Positions 8,575 through 16,951 of a stretch of 64,000 bases of DNA are shown in pieces; position 1 is the first letter of the stretch; each line of letters opens with the position of its first letter. The notes beneath the pieces are model-generated. The model was not told where the DNA came from, ran no database searches, and was given only the letters and a program-made list of their open reading frames with translations. The translations under genes were made by a program, and so were the position numbers. The DNA comes from Rhodospirillaceae bacterium. Its GTDB lineage: Bacteria > Pseudomonadota > Alphaproteobacteria > Rhodospirillales > Rhodospirillaceae. The DNA lies in assembly GCA_009693785.1 (NCBI GenBank), contig SHWP01000010.1, forward strand, positions 1 through 64,000, written 5' to 3'.

Positions 8575-9603
8575 ATGCACAAACCTCTCATCGACGGCAC
8601 CGATACCACCAAACTTGAAGCCACCTCGCTCGTCTTCGCCGCACTTGGACTCTACGCGATACTGAAGTTTGGGCTGTTGGTGGCGTTGCTGTCGGGCCTT
8701 TTGATCTACCAACTAGTGCAGTTCGCAGCCCCCGTACTGCTGCGTGCAGGCGTGAACCGGAACCTGGGCACCACAGTGGCGGTGACGATTATCGGCGGCT
8801 TGATCGGCCTGGCCATTAGCTTTGGCATCGTCGAGTTGGTGAGCGTTCTGCGTAACGGGTTCAACAACCTTGCGGTGTTATTGCAACGGATGGCCGAGGT
8901 CATCAGTACCGCGCGTACTCAAGTTCCCGCGTGGGCCTTGGAATATCTGCCCACCAATATCGACGAATTACAAACTGGCGCAGCGCAGTTGCTCAGCGAA
9001 AACGCCGGGCAGCTAGGTGTGATTAGCCAAGATGTTGGAAAGTTCCTATTTCACCTGATCATTGGCCTGGTCATTGGCGGCATTGTTGCATTTCAGGCCG
9101 GTGTGCGCGACCAGGAGCCAGGCCCCCTCGCCCGCGCGCTGATCGAGCGTGTGCGCACATTGAGCGGGGCCTTTCGCAGTGTTGTGTTTTCGCAAGTGCG
9201 AATCTCGGCCCTAAACACCACGCTCACCTCGATTTATCTGGCGGTTGTCCTGCCGCTGTTTGGCGTGGAGCTGCCATTCGTCAAAACCATGATCGCAGTG
9301 ACGTTTTTTGCAGGGCTGCTCCCGGTCCTGGGTAACTTGATTTCCAACACTGTCATCGTGGTCGTGAGTTTAAGCATATCGCCCGTGGTTGCAGCCAGTT
9401 CGCTGGCTTATTTGGTGATCATTCACAAACTCGAGTATTTCGTGAACGCTCGCATCATCGGCACGCGCATCCGGGCCAAGGCTTGGGAAATTCTTGTAGC
9501 CATGCTGGCCATGGAGGCTTTTTTCGGTTTACCGGGCCTGATCGCCGCTCCGATTTATTACGCGTACGTCAAAGATGAGTTGTATTCACGCAAACTAATT
9601 TAA
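8575..9603 (+). CDS. AI-2E family transporter (PerM/YdiK-like)
   Basis: A 342-residue inner-membrane protein counted from the ATG at 8575; the in-frame TTG at 8545 is a weaker start. It has paired helices near the N-terminus (Y-A-I-L-K-F-G-L-L-V-A-L-L-S-G-L-L-I-Y), a soluble region around residues 110-150, and the helix-rich C-terminal half typical of the family, including the conserved G-L-L-P-V-L-G-N-L-I-S-N and a late H-K-L-E-Y-F-V-N-A-R-I-I-G-T-R-I. Family members include putative AI-2 exporters and Na+/H+ antiporters, so substrate is not predictable. It may be monocistronic. Confidence 0.85.
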   Translation: MHKPLIDGTDTTKLEATSLVFAALGLYAILKFGLLVALLSGLLIYQLVQFAAPVLLRAGVNRNLGTTVAVTIIGGLIGLAISFGIVELVSVLRNGFNNLAVLLQRMAEVISTARTQVPAWALEYLPTNIDELQTGAAQLLSENAGQLGVISQDVGKFLFHLIIGLVIGGIVAFQAGVRDQEPGPLARALIERVRTLSGAFRSVVFSQVRISALNTTLTSIYLAVVLPLFGVELPFVKTMIAVTFFAGLLPVLGNLISNTVIVVVSLSISPVVAASSLAYLVIIHKLEYFVNARIIGTRIRAKAWEILVAMLAMEAFFGLPGLIAAPIYYAYVKDELYSRKLI

Positions 9604-9652
9604 CCATCAGCGGCGTACCGCGCCACGATTCACCCAAACCACGAGACTACCC

Positions 9653-10021
9653 ATGCCGTAAATACCCGCGTATTTAACGCCGATTCTTCTTCTATTCGCA
9701 TCGAATGTGTTCATGACAATTGCCTGGTATGGGCATTTGAAATTCAAAGCCGCGCCTTTGTTTTTGGCCATCGCGATCAGGTGGGGCATTGCTTTTATCG
9801 AGTATTGTCTGGCTGTGCCTGCCAACCGTTACGGCCATGCCGTTTACTCGGCTGCTCAGCTGAAAACCATGCAAGAAATCATTACCTTGATCGTCTTCGC
9901 AGTTTTTTCAGTGGTTTATTTAGGCGAAAGCCTGCGATGGAATCACGCCGTGGGCTTTTGTTTGTTGATTGGCGCAGCATTCTTTATTTTCTACGAACCG
10001 GGAAAGGCTGCATCCCTTTAA
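9653..10021 (+). pseudogene. DMT/DUF486 small membrane protein with a stop at the third codon
   Basis: From 9662 the frame encodes I-P-A-Y-L-T-P-I-L-L-L-F-A-S-N-V-F-M-T-I-A-W-Y-G-H-L-K, a typical DUF486 (DMT-superfamily) start, and continues through four helices to the TAA at 10019-10021, about 120 residues in all. The only good start, ATG at 9653, is separated from this by CCG and a TAA at 9659-9661. Translation could begin instead at GTG 9707 or ATG 9713, but that would remove most of helix 1. A point nonsense mutation or base error at the third codon is therefore likely. The stop overlaps that of arsC on the other strand. Confidence 0.6.
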
Positions 10022-10521
10022 TCGGGGATTTTCTTTCCAATTTCTGAAAGACGGCGCTTGAGTTCATGCGGTTTCATGGAATCAAGTGGTAACGTACAAA
10101 ATTGCCGCACCCGATATTCGATTGTTGAATAGGCAGCTTGAAATGCTGCCATGCGAGCGGCATCCGACCCCACAACCTCGGCAGGGTCAGGCAATCCCCA
10201 ATGAGCGGAAATCGGTGCGCCTGGCCAAATCGGGCATGTCTCGTTGGCGGCGTTGTCGCAAACGGTGATGACGATATCCATTCGCGGCGCAGATTGATCG
10301 GCGAATTCATCCCAGCTTTTGCTGCGCAAATTTTCCGTAGCGAAACCCTTGCGTTGCAACAGCGCGATGGAGTCGGGGTTGACTTGACCGCGCGGATGGC
10401 TGCCGGCGCTAAAGGCCCGCAAGCGCCCCTGGCCACGCGCATTCAATAGCACTTCGGCCAGAATGCTTCTGGCCGAGTTCCCGGTGCAAAGGACAAGAAT
10501 GTTGAAAATTCTATCACCCAT
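10018..10521 (-). CDS. arsC: Arsenate reductase, LMW-protein-tyrosine-phosphatase type
   Basis: A 167-residue cytoplasmic protein. The phosphatase loop C12-T-G-N-S-A-R-S lies right after the first strand, and the general-acid segment W-G-L-P-D-P-A is near residue 110, as in thioredoxin-coupled ArsC. The C-x-G-N-S-A-R form of the loop and P-x-x-R-M-D-I-V-I-T-V-C-D-N-A give the arsenate reductase rather than the tyrosine phosphatase subgroup; the second cysteine of the relay is C-D-N (about residue 87) followed by C-P-I-W (about 94). The reaction is arsenate to arsenite. No arsenite exporter or ArsR is adjacent, so this is an isolated copy. Confidence 0.85.
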   Translation of the reverse strand: MGDRIFNILVLCTGNSARSILAEVLLNARGQGRLRAFSAGSHPRGQVNPDSIALLQRKGFATENLRSKSWDEFADQSAPRMDIVITVCDNAANETCPIWPGAPISAHWGLPDPAEVVGSDAARMAAFQAAYSTIEYRVRQFCTLPLDSMKPHELKRRLSEIGKKIPD

Positions 10522-10625
10522 GCGTCAGTGATATACGAATCTTGGGGAAGAGAAATCCGTCGGGTTGAATTGTGAGCGTATTTTCTTTTTTGATTCCGGT
10601 CAAAGAAGGTGCGCTACAGACCCGT

Positions 10626-10640
10626 CATGATTCCATCATG
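10626..10640. repeat. Perfect 6-bp inverted repeat upstream of a small ORF
   Basis: CATGAT-TCC-ATCATG, 20 bases before the start of the 33-residue ORF. It could be an operator or a chance palindrome. Confidence 0.3.
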
Positions 10641-10660
10641 GAAGCGCAAGAAGGTGTCCC

Positions 10661-10762
10661 ATGGCAACAGGCGAAATGATGTATCTGGGAATGGTCATTA
10701 CGGCGGCGGCTGTTTTTGCATTGGCTTTGGCTTACGCGGCATCGACGGTATCGAAGCGATAA
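10661..10762 (+). CDS. Single-span membrane microprotein, 33 aa
   Basis: ATG at 10661 with AGAAGGT at seven bases gives a 33-residue peptide: a short polar start (M-A-T-G-E-M-M-Y), one hydrophobic helix of about 20 residues (L-G-M-V-I-T-A-A-A-V-F-A-L-A-L-A-Y-A) and a basic end (S-K-R), then TAA. The layout, N-out or N-in single helix with a basic tail, is that of bacterial small membrane proteins that join larger complexes. No homologue is recognised. It sits in a 420-base gap between arsC and the response-regulator gene; the remaining sequence to 10941 shows only a weak GGCGCG-TTC-CGCGCC hairpin (10829-10843). Confidence 0.5.
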   Translation: MATGEMMYLGMVITAAAVFALALAYAASTVSKR

Positions 10763-10941
10763 TGCCCGATACCACCAAAGCGGCATTTGTAATAATTTAT
10801 CTTTTAAGCCACAGCACGGGCGCGAATCGGCGCGTTCCGCGCCTTATAGGCTGGCGATTCTGGACGATTTCTTACAGTTTTGGTCCGGATTTCCGGCACG
10901 CTTTGCGTAATAATCCCCAAACGACATGACTATTGGTGTGA

Positions 10942-11666
10942 ATGGGGATGGACCGGTTAGCGCACGTTTTAGTGGTCGATGATGCTCGCGATATTCGCGA
11001 GCCCCTAGCCCAATTTCTGAAAGCCAATGGATTTGCCGTGTCCGTGGCCGAAAGCGCGGCCGTCGCGCGGCGTCAGTTAAAGGGGGTAGCGTCGATATCG
11101 TCGTCCTCGATATCATGATGCCGGGCGAAGATGGCCTAAGCCTATGCCGCGAACTGCGCGCCACCACCAAGACCCCTGTCATCCTGCTGACGGCCAAAGC
11201 CGAGGAAACCGACCGTATTGTCGGGCTTGAAATCGGCGCCGACGACTATGTCACCAAGCCATTTAGCGCGCGTGAGCTCGTGGCGCGCATCAAGGCAGTG
11301 TTGCGCCGGGGCACCATGACCGTCGACGAAACCAAGGTCGAGAAAGGCAATGTGTTCGCTTTTGAGGGTTGGAAACTGATGATTGCCGAACGTGAGTTGC
11401 GCGACCCGCATGATGTTTTGATTCCCCTGAGCACCGCTGAATTTCATTTGCTCACAGCTTTCCTGACCCGCCCCAAGGCCGTGCTCAACCGCGATCAATT
11501 GTTGGACTTAGCCTATGGCCGTCAGGCTGGCGTGTTTGACCGAACGATCGATAACCAGGTCAGCCGATTGCGCCGCAAAATCGAAGAAGACGCAAAGAAT
11601 CCGCGGTTGATTAAGACCGTGTGGGGTGGCGGGTACACGTGGACCGCCGAGGTTAAGCGCTCGTGA
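10942..11666 (+). pseudogene. OmpR-family response regulator, split by a -1 frameshift
   Basis: The receiver domain starts at ATG 10942 or 10948: H-V-L-V-V-D-D-A-R-D with its acidic pocket, then E-P-L-A-Q-F-L-K-A-N-G-F. After R-R-Q-L-K-G the frame breaks at a G5 run (11082-11086); the frame shifted by -1 resumes with S-V-D-I-V-V-L-D-I-M-M-P-G-E-D-G, which holds the phospho-acceptor Asp, then the Thr and Lys sites (I-L-L-T-A-K-A and T-K-P-F) and a winged-helix DNA-binding domain ending R-L-R-R-K-I-E-E-D, V-W-G-G-G-Y-T-W. One extra G would restore one reading frame of about 241 codons. The stop overlaps the kinase start (GTGA at 11663), as in a normal two-gene operon. Confidence 0.88.
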
Positions 11667-13193
11667 AATATTTAGGTCTGAATACGCTGGCGGGGCGGCT
11701 TATCGCATTGCTACTCGGCGCGGTGTTGCTATCACAAATCATCAGCGTCTTTTTATTTGCCGACATCGAGCGCAATCAGTTGAGCTTAGGCCGTCAGGAC
11801 CAATTCTTCCGCCAAGCCACGTTTTGATCGACGCGATCATCGATGAAACCCGTGCGATGCGCCCCGCCGAGTTGCGCCGATCTAGCTCACCCGAGCAACG
11901 ATACTGGATCGCCGATCGCAGCAGCATTGCCGAGACTCATCAGAACGAGTTCCTCGTTCCGCCTGCGGAACTTTTTATCTCGGTTGTGACGCAACGCGGT
12001 CTGCGCGAACCCTTAGTCGCCTTTGACGATGACCCGCGCACGATTTTTGACCGCTTGTTCGATTTCCAAACCCCGCCAGGTGCAGGTGATGACCGGCGGG
12101 CACGGCGGCCCCGTGAAGATGACTCGCCAAGAGACAGACCAAGGCCGCCGCCCGATCGCGAAACCGGGCTTCGTGGCCCCGATGGCCCCATGGGTGCGCC
12201 ACCCGGGCCGGAAGGGCCGCCCCGGTTTAGCGGGCCACAACCGCGCGACCCAGTGCAATGGCGCATCGCCGCTCAGCTGCCCGATGGGCGTTGGTTCAAT
12301 GCGGAGATGATTTGGCCGCGATCAAACCAATGGACCCAGCCACTGTGGGGCCAAGTAGCGCTGATGGCGCTTGCGACGGTGCTGATCGTAGTCATGGTTG
12401 TCAGGCGGGCCACGCAAGGTCTGCGGCAATTGGCCACGGCTGCCGATAAGCTTGGCCGCGGCGAAAGCATCGAGCCGTTGCCTGAGCAGGGCCCGACGAG
12501 GTCAAGCGCACCACAACCGCCTTCAATGTGATGAACGAGCGGTTGCAGCGCTTCATCGAAAGTCGCACACGCATGCTAGCCGCCATTAGCCACGATCTGC
12601 GCACCCCCATCACCGCCTTGCGTATTCGTGCGGAGCTGGTGCCCGATGAGGAAAACCGCACGCGCATGCTGGCAACCTTGCAGGAGATGCAAGAACTAGC
12701 CGAGGCGACGCTTGCGATGATTCGCGAGGACGCCACGCGCGAAGATTCTAACACCGTCGAGCTGAACGCCCTGGCCGAAAGCGTGTGCGACGACTTAGCT
12801 GACATGGGCACAGAGGTGAGTTTCGAGGGCAGCGCGCGGCTGCCCTATCGCTGCCGAGCCAATGGCCTTAAGCGCGCGTTGCGCAATTTGATTGAGAATG
12901 CTGTGAAGTACGGACAGCGGGCTCGGGTGCGCTTAGAAGGCAGCGCGAGCAATATCACGTTTACCATCGACGATGATGGTCCGGGGATCCCTGCAAAAGA
13001 TATCGACCGCGTGTTTCAACCGTTTGTGCGGTTGGAAGAATCGCGTAGCAGAGCAACCGGGGGATTTGGGCTTGGGCTGTCGATCACGCGGTCTATTGTG
13101 CGTAGTCATAGCGGCGACCTGATATTATCAAACCGGCCTGAAGGCGGTCTGCGCGCGATAATTCAGCTGCCGCTGAGCGCGGTCGAAGCGTAA
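11663..13193 (+). pseudogene. EnvZ-like sensor histidine kinase, split by two -1 frameshifts
   Basis: Begins at GTG 11663 with a first membrane helix (L-I-A-L-L-L-G-A-V-L-L-S-Q-I-I-S-V-F-L-F) and R-Q-A-T-F, stopping at 11825-11827. The frame shifted by -1 continues V-L-I-D-A-I-I-D-E-T-R through the periplasmic domain, a Pro/Gly-rich tract, membrane helix 2 (about 12345-12400) and the HAMP domain, then breaks again at CCC (12492-12494). The third frame gives the dimerisation box A-A-I-S-H-D-L-R-T-P-I-T-A-L-R with the phospho-His, an N-box (N-L-I-E-N-A-V-K-Y), and G-boxes (D-D-D-G-P-G-I-P and G-F-G-L-G-L). All domains of a full kinase of about 510 residues survive, so the damage is small or artefactual. 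Confidence 0.87.
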
Positions 13194-13213
13194 AACCAGC
13201 AGCAGGAAAATAT

Positions 13214-13747
13214 TCAAGCCGCGAGCTTTTGCGGTGGTTCGGCGATTTTGAGTTGCTCGGCTGCTTTGGCTGCCACCCGGGCACGGCCCTCGGCGGCACG
13301 CATTTCTAAATATGGCACCCAGTGCATCCATTTTTTGGTAGTGTCGGGGATAAAGCCCCAGGCGCGAATTTTTGGGCCCATCATAAATATGGTCCAAACT
13401 TCCGAGCCGTCGTTGGGAATCACGATGCGGTGTTGCGTCCAGGCATGGCGAAGACGGAATGCACCCGGCGAGCGTTGAACCACCTTGCCGCCGGGAAGAT
13501 GTTCGAGGTAACCGCCCTCGAGAATGCAAGACCCCCAGAACAGCCACGGGTGATCGTGCAGGCCGCCGTCGTCGTCGGATTTCCAGAACCGGTGAATGGC
13601 GATTTGGAATATGCCGGGAATTTTGATGAGCGAAATGCGTTCCAAATACGGCTCATCGGTGTGCCGTTCGCTGATGATTTTCGTCGGCCACCATGCTTGC
13701 CGACGCCGCCATGCGGCGAAGCGCTTATACCAAGGCTCGCGACCCAT
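13214..13747 (-). CDS. Cupin-fold protein of unknown role
   Basis: A 177-residue protein from the ATG at 13747 (GAGGG just upstream; a longer frame to 13798 is poorly supported). It has a beta-rich core with H-D-H-P-W-L-F-W-G and, about 40 residues later, R-H-A-W-T-Q-H-R-I-V-I-P, which look like the two metal-binding motifs of a cupin; G-G-Y-L-E-H-L-P-G-G lies between them. The N-terminus is basic and Trp-rich (W-Y-K-R-F-A-A-W-R-R-R-Q-A-W-W). Resembles small cupin proteins often annotated as hypothetical or phage-related. It converges with the kinase gene (20 bases between stops). Confidence 0.6.
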   Translation of the reverse strand: MGREPWYKRFAAWRRRQAWWPTKIISERHTDEPYLERISLIKIPGIFQIAIHRFWKSDDDGGLHDHPWLFWGSCILEGGYLEHLPGGKVVQRSPGAFRLRHAWTQHRIVIPNDGSEVWTIFMMGPKIRAWGFIPDTTKKWMHWVPYLEMRAAEGRARVAAKAAEQLKIAEPPQKLAA

Positions 13748-13916
13748 TGTGTCCCTCGTACCTCCGGCGATTGATCGCCGGGCTCTTATGCCCAGCAAAA
13801 TAATCCAAGGAAGGTTACGAATCTATGGAAACCGCAGGATTTCCGCGGGTTTGCGCTTGCCCCTGCCGAATGTGGCAAAGCGATTCAATCGCGTACAACA
13901 TGTTGTGGTGGACACA

Positions 13917-13949
13917 AAAGCTAAAGGGCGAGGCCAAATTGCCCCGCCC
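13917..13949 (-). terminator. Probable rho-independent terminator of the small secreted-protein gene
   Basis: On the minus strand, GGGCGGGGC and GGCCTCGCCC pair around a short A/T loop, and TTTAGCTTTT follows. It lies 22 bases beyond the stop of the 68-residue gene. Confidence 0.6.
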
Positions 13950-13970
13950 TTCGCAGATCGGTGGTGCGGA

Positions 13971-14177
13971 CTATTTGCCCGTGGTGCTGGCCACTTGGCC
14001 GTCTTGCATCAGGGCCTGTTTGCGAGCTTTGTACTCTTTTGACGACATCTCGCCTGCGCCATAGGCGTTCATCAGCTTGCGGAGTTCCTTGGCCACATCT
14101 TTCTGTTCCATGGCGACTGCCGCCGCAGGTTCGGCGGCGGATGCGGTCGTGGATAGGGCGGCGATAAAGCGGGTCAT
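13971..14177 (-). CDS. Small secreted protein with a SHOCT-like tail, 68 aa
   Basis: The ATG at 14177 has AAGGAG six bases upstream, a strong ribosome-binding site, which is why I reject the longer in-frame start at 14555. The first 15 or so residues (M-T-R-F-I-A-A-L-S-T-T-A-S-A-A) form a short, weak signal-like stretch. The rest, K-E-L-R-K-L-M-N-A-Y-G-A-G-E-M-S-S-K-E-Y then K-A-R-K-Q-A-L-M, resembles the SHOCT pattern (L-x-x-L-x-x-L-x-x-x-G-x-I-x-x-x-E-F-x-x-x-K-x-x-L-L). SHOCT modules are found on small membrane or regulatory proteins; function unknown here. Confidence 0.6.
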   Translation of the reverse strand: MTRFIAALSTTASAAEPAAAVAMEQKDVAKELRKLMNAYGAGEMSSKEYKARKQALMQDGQVASTTGK

Positions 14178-14265
14178 AGGAAACTCCTTGATTGATTTAA
14201 TGCTTCTTCTACGCAGACAGCCATGACTTGGTTCACAGCGATTTTTAGAAAATGACGGCGGAACT

Positions 14266-14970
14266 TTGAGTGCTGTTCTGATCAATGAGAAAAAGCCAAC
14301 ACGGCGCTGGCGCAGCTGGATCGTGCGCATGCTGTTGGTCATCTTGGCATTGCCGGCGCTCATCACCCTGAGCTTCGCGGTTGTGCCAATACCCCTCACG
14401 CCATTGATGGTATTGCGCTGGGTCGATGGCGCGCCCGTGCAAAAAGACTGGGTGAGCCTTGATGAGATCGCCCCACACCTGGCGCGTGCCGTGATCGCCG
14501 CCGAGGATGCGACGTTCTGCGAGCATTTCGGCTTTGAACCTGAGGCCCTGCGCAAGGCCTGGCGCAGTTATCAACGAGGCGGGCGGCTGCGAGGCGGCAG
14601 CACCATTTCGATGCAGACTGCCAAGAATGTTTTTTTGTGGCCGGGCCGCACCTTTGTGCGCAAGGCGCTGGAGGCGTGGCTGACGGTTTATATCGAGGCG
14701 TTGTGGACCAAGCGGCGTACGCTGGAGGTCTATCTCAACGTTGTCGAATGGGGCCCGGGAATTTATGGCGCCGAGGCTGCGGCCCAATACCATTTTCATA
14801 AATCGGCGGCCAACCTCACGGCGCGGGAGTCGGCCTTGCTGGCCGCTGTCTTGCCGAGCCCGCGGCGCTGGTCGGCGTCCAAGCCTGGGCCCTATGTGCG
14901 AACCCGGGCCGAGACGATTAGCACTCGCGCGGAGCGGTTAGGAGTGTTGGGGGCTTGTATTGCGCACTAA
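14266..14970 (+). CDS. mtgA: Monofunctional biosynthetic peptidoglycan transglycosylase
   Basis: A 234-residue protein, normal MtgA length, apparently starting at TTG 14266 since no better in-frame start exists. One N-terminal membrane anchor (residues about 19-42) is followed by a GT51 domain: the catalytic-Glu motif [15 protein letters not shown], then [17 protein letters not shown], the segment [15 protein letters not shown], and [13 protein letters not shown]. It polymerises lipid II glycan strands in the periplasm without transpeptidase activity. Monocistronic, divergent from the small secreted-protein gene. Confidence 0.93.
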   Translation: MSAVLINEKKPTRRWRSWIVRMLLVILALPALITLSFAVVPIPLTPLMVLRWVDGAPVQKDWVSLDEIAPHLARAVIAAEDATFCEHFGFEPEALRKAWRSYQRGGRLRGGSTISMQTAKNVFLWPGRTFVRKALEAWLTVYIEALWTKRRTLEVYLNVVEWGPGIYGAEAAAQYHFHKSAANLTARESALLAAVLPSPRRWSASKPGPYVRTRAETISTRAERLGVLGACIAH

Positions 14971-15132
14971 CCCCACCTTAAATTTTTTACTGCTGCCTGT
15001 GGATTGCGGGAAAATTGCTTCACGTGGAACAGTTGGGCGAGTCGAAAACGACACCGACGCGGTATAGTGCGCTGCAAAAAAATCGGTCGCCTGTTCCGCC
15101 GGTTATATCAGGTTTTTTATCAGGCTGGCGTT

Positions 15133-15166
15133 ATACCGCTGCGGTATTTTTATGCAGCGGCGGTAT
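15133..15166. repeat. Imperfect hairpin between mtgA and nadX
   Basis: ATACCGCTGC and GCAGCGG-CGG-TAT can pair with a three-base bulge. It lies between convergent genes and may aid 3' end formation, although no clear T-run follows. Confidence 0.35.
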
Positions 15167-15185
15167 GACGCAGTGCAATATTTCG

Positions 15186-15971
15186 CTAGATCACGATGGC
15201 CGCAGCTTCGTGTTCCAACAAACGCATGATGCTGAGCGCGGCCATATGCGAAGTCTTGGGATTATCGGGCGAGGGATTGGCGAAAATCTCCAACCGCAGC
15301 GAGCCAAACGCCCCATCGGCTTCGAGCCGGTGCACGTTTTGAGTGACACCCGGATCGGCGATCAACGTCACCCGGGTTTTTTCAAAACCAATTCCGGCCA
15401 GTGCTGCGGTGGCGGCAACATTGGCGTTCTTGGGAAACGCCAGGGCAGCCTCGCGGGCACTGCCGGAGAAAATCACCGTGGGCGCGGTAATCTTGCCGAG
15501 GTCATGGGTTTTTTCGGCCGGAGTTCCAGCCCACGCCTTGGGCGGCTTGGAGGATTTCAGCTCTACCCGGTCGATACCTGCGAGCTTGCCTGCGGCCAAG
15601 GAATCTACTCCCGGCAAGGCGCCTGCAGGCAGTTTGAGCTGGGCCGTGGATTTTTCTGCCGCCGCCTTGATCTCGTCCCACAGCGCTTGGTCAGCCAAGC
15701 TGCCCGTCGACACGACAATCAGGTTAATGCCTGCATTCAGTACCGCCGCGCCATAGGCTTTCACGGCACTGTGGCCGGCACACTCCACTACCAAATCTGG
15801 CTTGAAGGCCAGCAATTCGGGCAAACTGCGCACAATGGGATGTGTGCCAACGGACGTCATATCGGCAGGCAGCCCCAAGGCCGCGACGACATTATATATG
15901 TCCGCGCGAACCGAGCAGAATTGGGCGACCAGTTTGGCGATGGCGCCATTGCCAATAAGCGCGATTTTCAT
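15186..15971 (-). CDS. nadX: L-aspartate dehydrogenase-like enzyme
   Basis: A 261-residue protein, the usual size for NadX. The Rossmann motif is I-A-L-I-G-N-G-A-I-A at the start. V-V-E-C-A-G-H-S-A-V follows near residue 62 and I-V-V-S-T-G-S-L-A-D near 85, then L-P-A-G-A-L-P-G-V-D-S-L near 115, and a C-terminal segment with P-x-x-T-x-N-V-H-R-L-E-A-D, A-F-G, F-A-N-P-S-P-D-N-P-K-T-S, the usual end of aspartate dehydrogenases. The reaction is L-aspartate to iminoaspartate with NAD(P)+, feeding NAD synthesis with NadA and NadC, or reductive amination of oxaloacetate. nadA and nadC are not nearby, so a role in another pathway is possible. Confidence 0.85.
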   Translation of the reverse strand: MKIALIGNGAIAKLVAQFCSVRADIYNVVAALGLPADMTSVGTHPIVRSLPELLAFKPDLVVECAGHSAVKAYGAAVLNAGINLIVVSTGSLADQALWDEIKAAAEKSTAQLKLPAGALPGVDSLAAGKLAGIDRVELKSSKPPKAWAGTPAEKTHDLGKITAPTVIFSGSAREAALAFPKNANVAATAALAGIGFEKTRVTLIADPGVTQNVHRLEADGAFGSLRLEIFANPSPDNPKTSHMAALSIMRLLEHEAAAIVI

Positions 15972-16133
15972 GGCGATCCCTTAGGATAGTTCTCGGAGGT
16001 AATCCGAAACGGGGCCGCGCGCAACGCCATTTAGCGTAACCCTTCTATTCGGAAGGCGAAAGCCGCTCGCATCATGGGATAGACCTCGCGAAGCAGCACA
16101 CTATGATGCGGTTCTCTCGCAAAAGGATCCGTC

Positions 16134-16925
16134 ATGGCCAAACGCAAGTCCACCAAAGCCAAGCCCGCCGCAAAAACAGCCAAGAAAACCATGAAGCTGT
16201 TTTATTCGCCCATCCATGGCTTCATTCATAAGGCCCTGGTGGTGGCGCACGAAGCAGGTGTGTGGGACCAAATCGAGTTCGTGCCGATTTACCCCATGCG
16301 CGATGGCTACTCGGTGGCCGCCATCAATCCCCTGCACAAGGTGCCAACGCTTGCCCTGAAAGACGGCACTGTTCTTTATGGCAGCCAGACGATTGTCGAG
16401 TATCTCGATTCCTTGAGTAAGAATAAGAAACTTTACCCAAAATCTGGCCCGGCGCGCTGGAATGCCCTGCGCCGGCTGGCCTTGGCCGATACGGTGTTTG
16501 AAGTTGCGGTGGTGATGGCGCTGGAGAAAAACGAAAACCCGCCCCGTGCGAGTGTGTTCGCCTGGCATTGGCCCAAGGTGGAACGCGCACTCGACCAAAT
16601 GGAAGCTGACGCGGGCAAACTGAAGGGCTTCGATGTGGGCCAGGCTTCGACCTTGCATGCCTTGAGTTATTTGGACCGGCAATTAAATAAGGGGCTGATG
16701 GCCCCGGTGCCCGATGGCTACGATTGGCGCAACGGGCGGAGCAAACTAACGGCTTGGTGGAACAAAGTACTCAAGCGGCCCTCGGTGAAGGCGCACTTCA
16801 ATAAAGACTATGTTGGCGTCGGCACGGCCGAGTTCGCCCAGCAACAAATCGCCGAAGTGTTGCGGGCCCAAGGCAAAAAGGTTGCGGCAGCCGCATCGCA
16901 AAAAGTCGATTACCAAGTGAATTAA
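16134..16925 (+). CDS. Glutathione S-transferase family protein
   Basis: A 263-residue protein. A Lys/Ala-rich leader of 19 residues precedes the thioredoxin-like domain M-K-L-F-Y-S-P-I-H-G-F-I-H-K; the cis-Pro motif is H-K-V-P-T-L-A-L-K-D-G, and the glutathione-binding S-Q-T-I-V-E-Y-L follows. The all-helical C-terminal domain ends with A-W-W-N-K-V-L-K-R-P-S-V, as in GSTs with a T-A-W-x-x-x-x-x-x-R-P-S signature. The C-terminus carries a further 35-residue Gln/Lys/Ala-rich tail. The start at 16134 has AAGGAT seven bases upstream, so the basic leader is probably real. The next gene follows within 30 bases, suggesting cotranscription. Confidence 0.82.
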   Translation: MAKRKSTKAKPAAKTAKKTMKLFYSPIHGFIHKALVVAHEAGVWDQIEFVPIYPMRDGYSVAAINPLHKVPTLALKDGTVLYGSQTIVEYLDSLSKNKKLYPKSGPARWNALRRLALADTVFEVAVVMALEKNENPPRASVFAWHWPKVERALDQMEADAGKLKGFDVGQASTLHALSYLDRQLNKGLMAPVPDGYDWRNGRSKLTAWWNKVLKRPSVKAHFNKDYVGVGTAEFAQQQIAEVLRAQGKKVAAAASQKVDYQVN

Positions 16926-16951
16926 ACATGTCTTATCCGCAGGGGGTTCTT

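Noticed and set aside
10609-10929. A 106-codon open frame upstream of the response regulator.
   Set aside because: It is out of phase with the strong start at 10661 and its translation has no membrane or domain pattern; the 33-residue frame is more likely.
11940-12266. A long minus-strand open frame of Gly/Pro/Arg character inside the kinase gene.
   Set aside because: It mirrors the high-GC Pro-rich stretch of the kinase; composition alone explains it.
13825-14064. A 79-codon plus-strand open frame rich in Cys/Trp.
   Set aside because: It overlaps the better-supported minus-strand gene and contains the terminator stem; no ribosome-binding site is seen.
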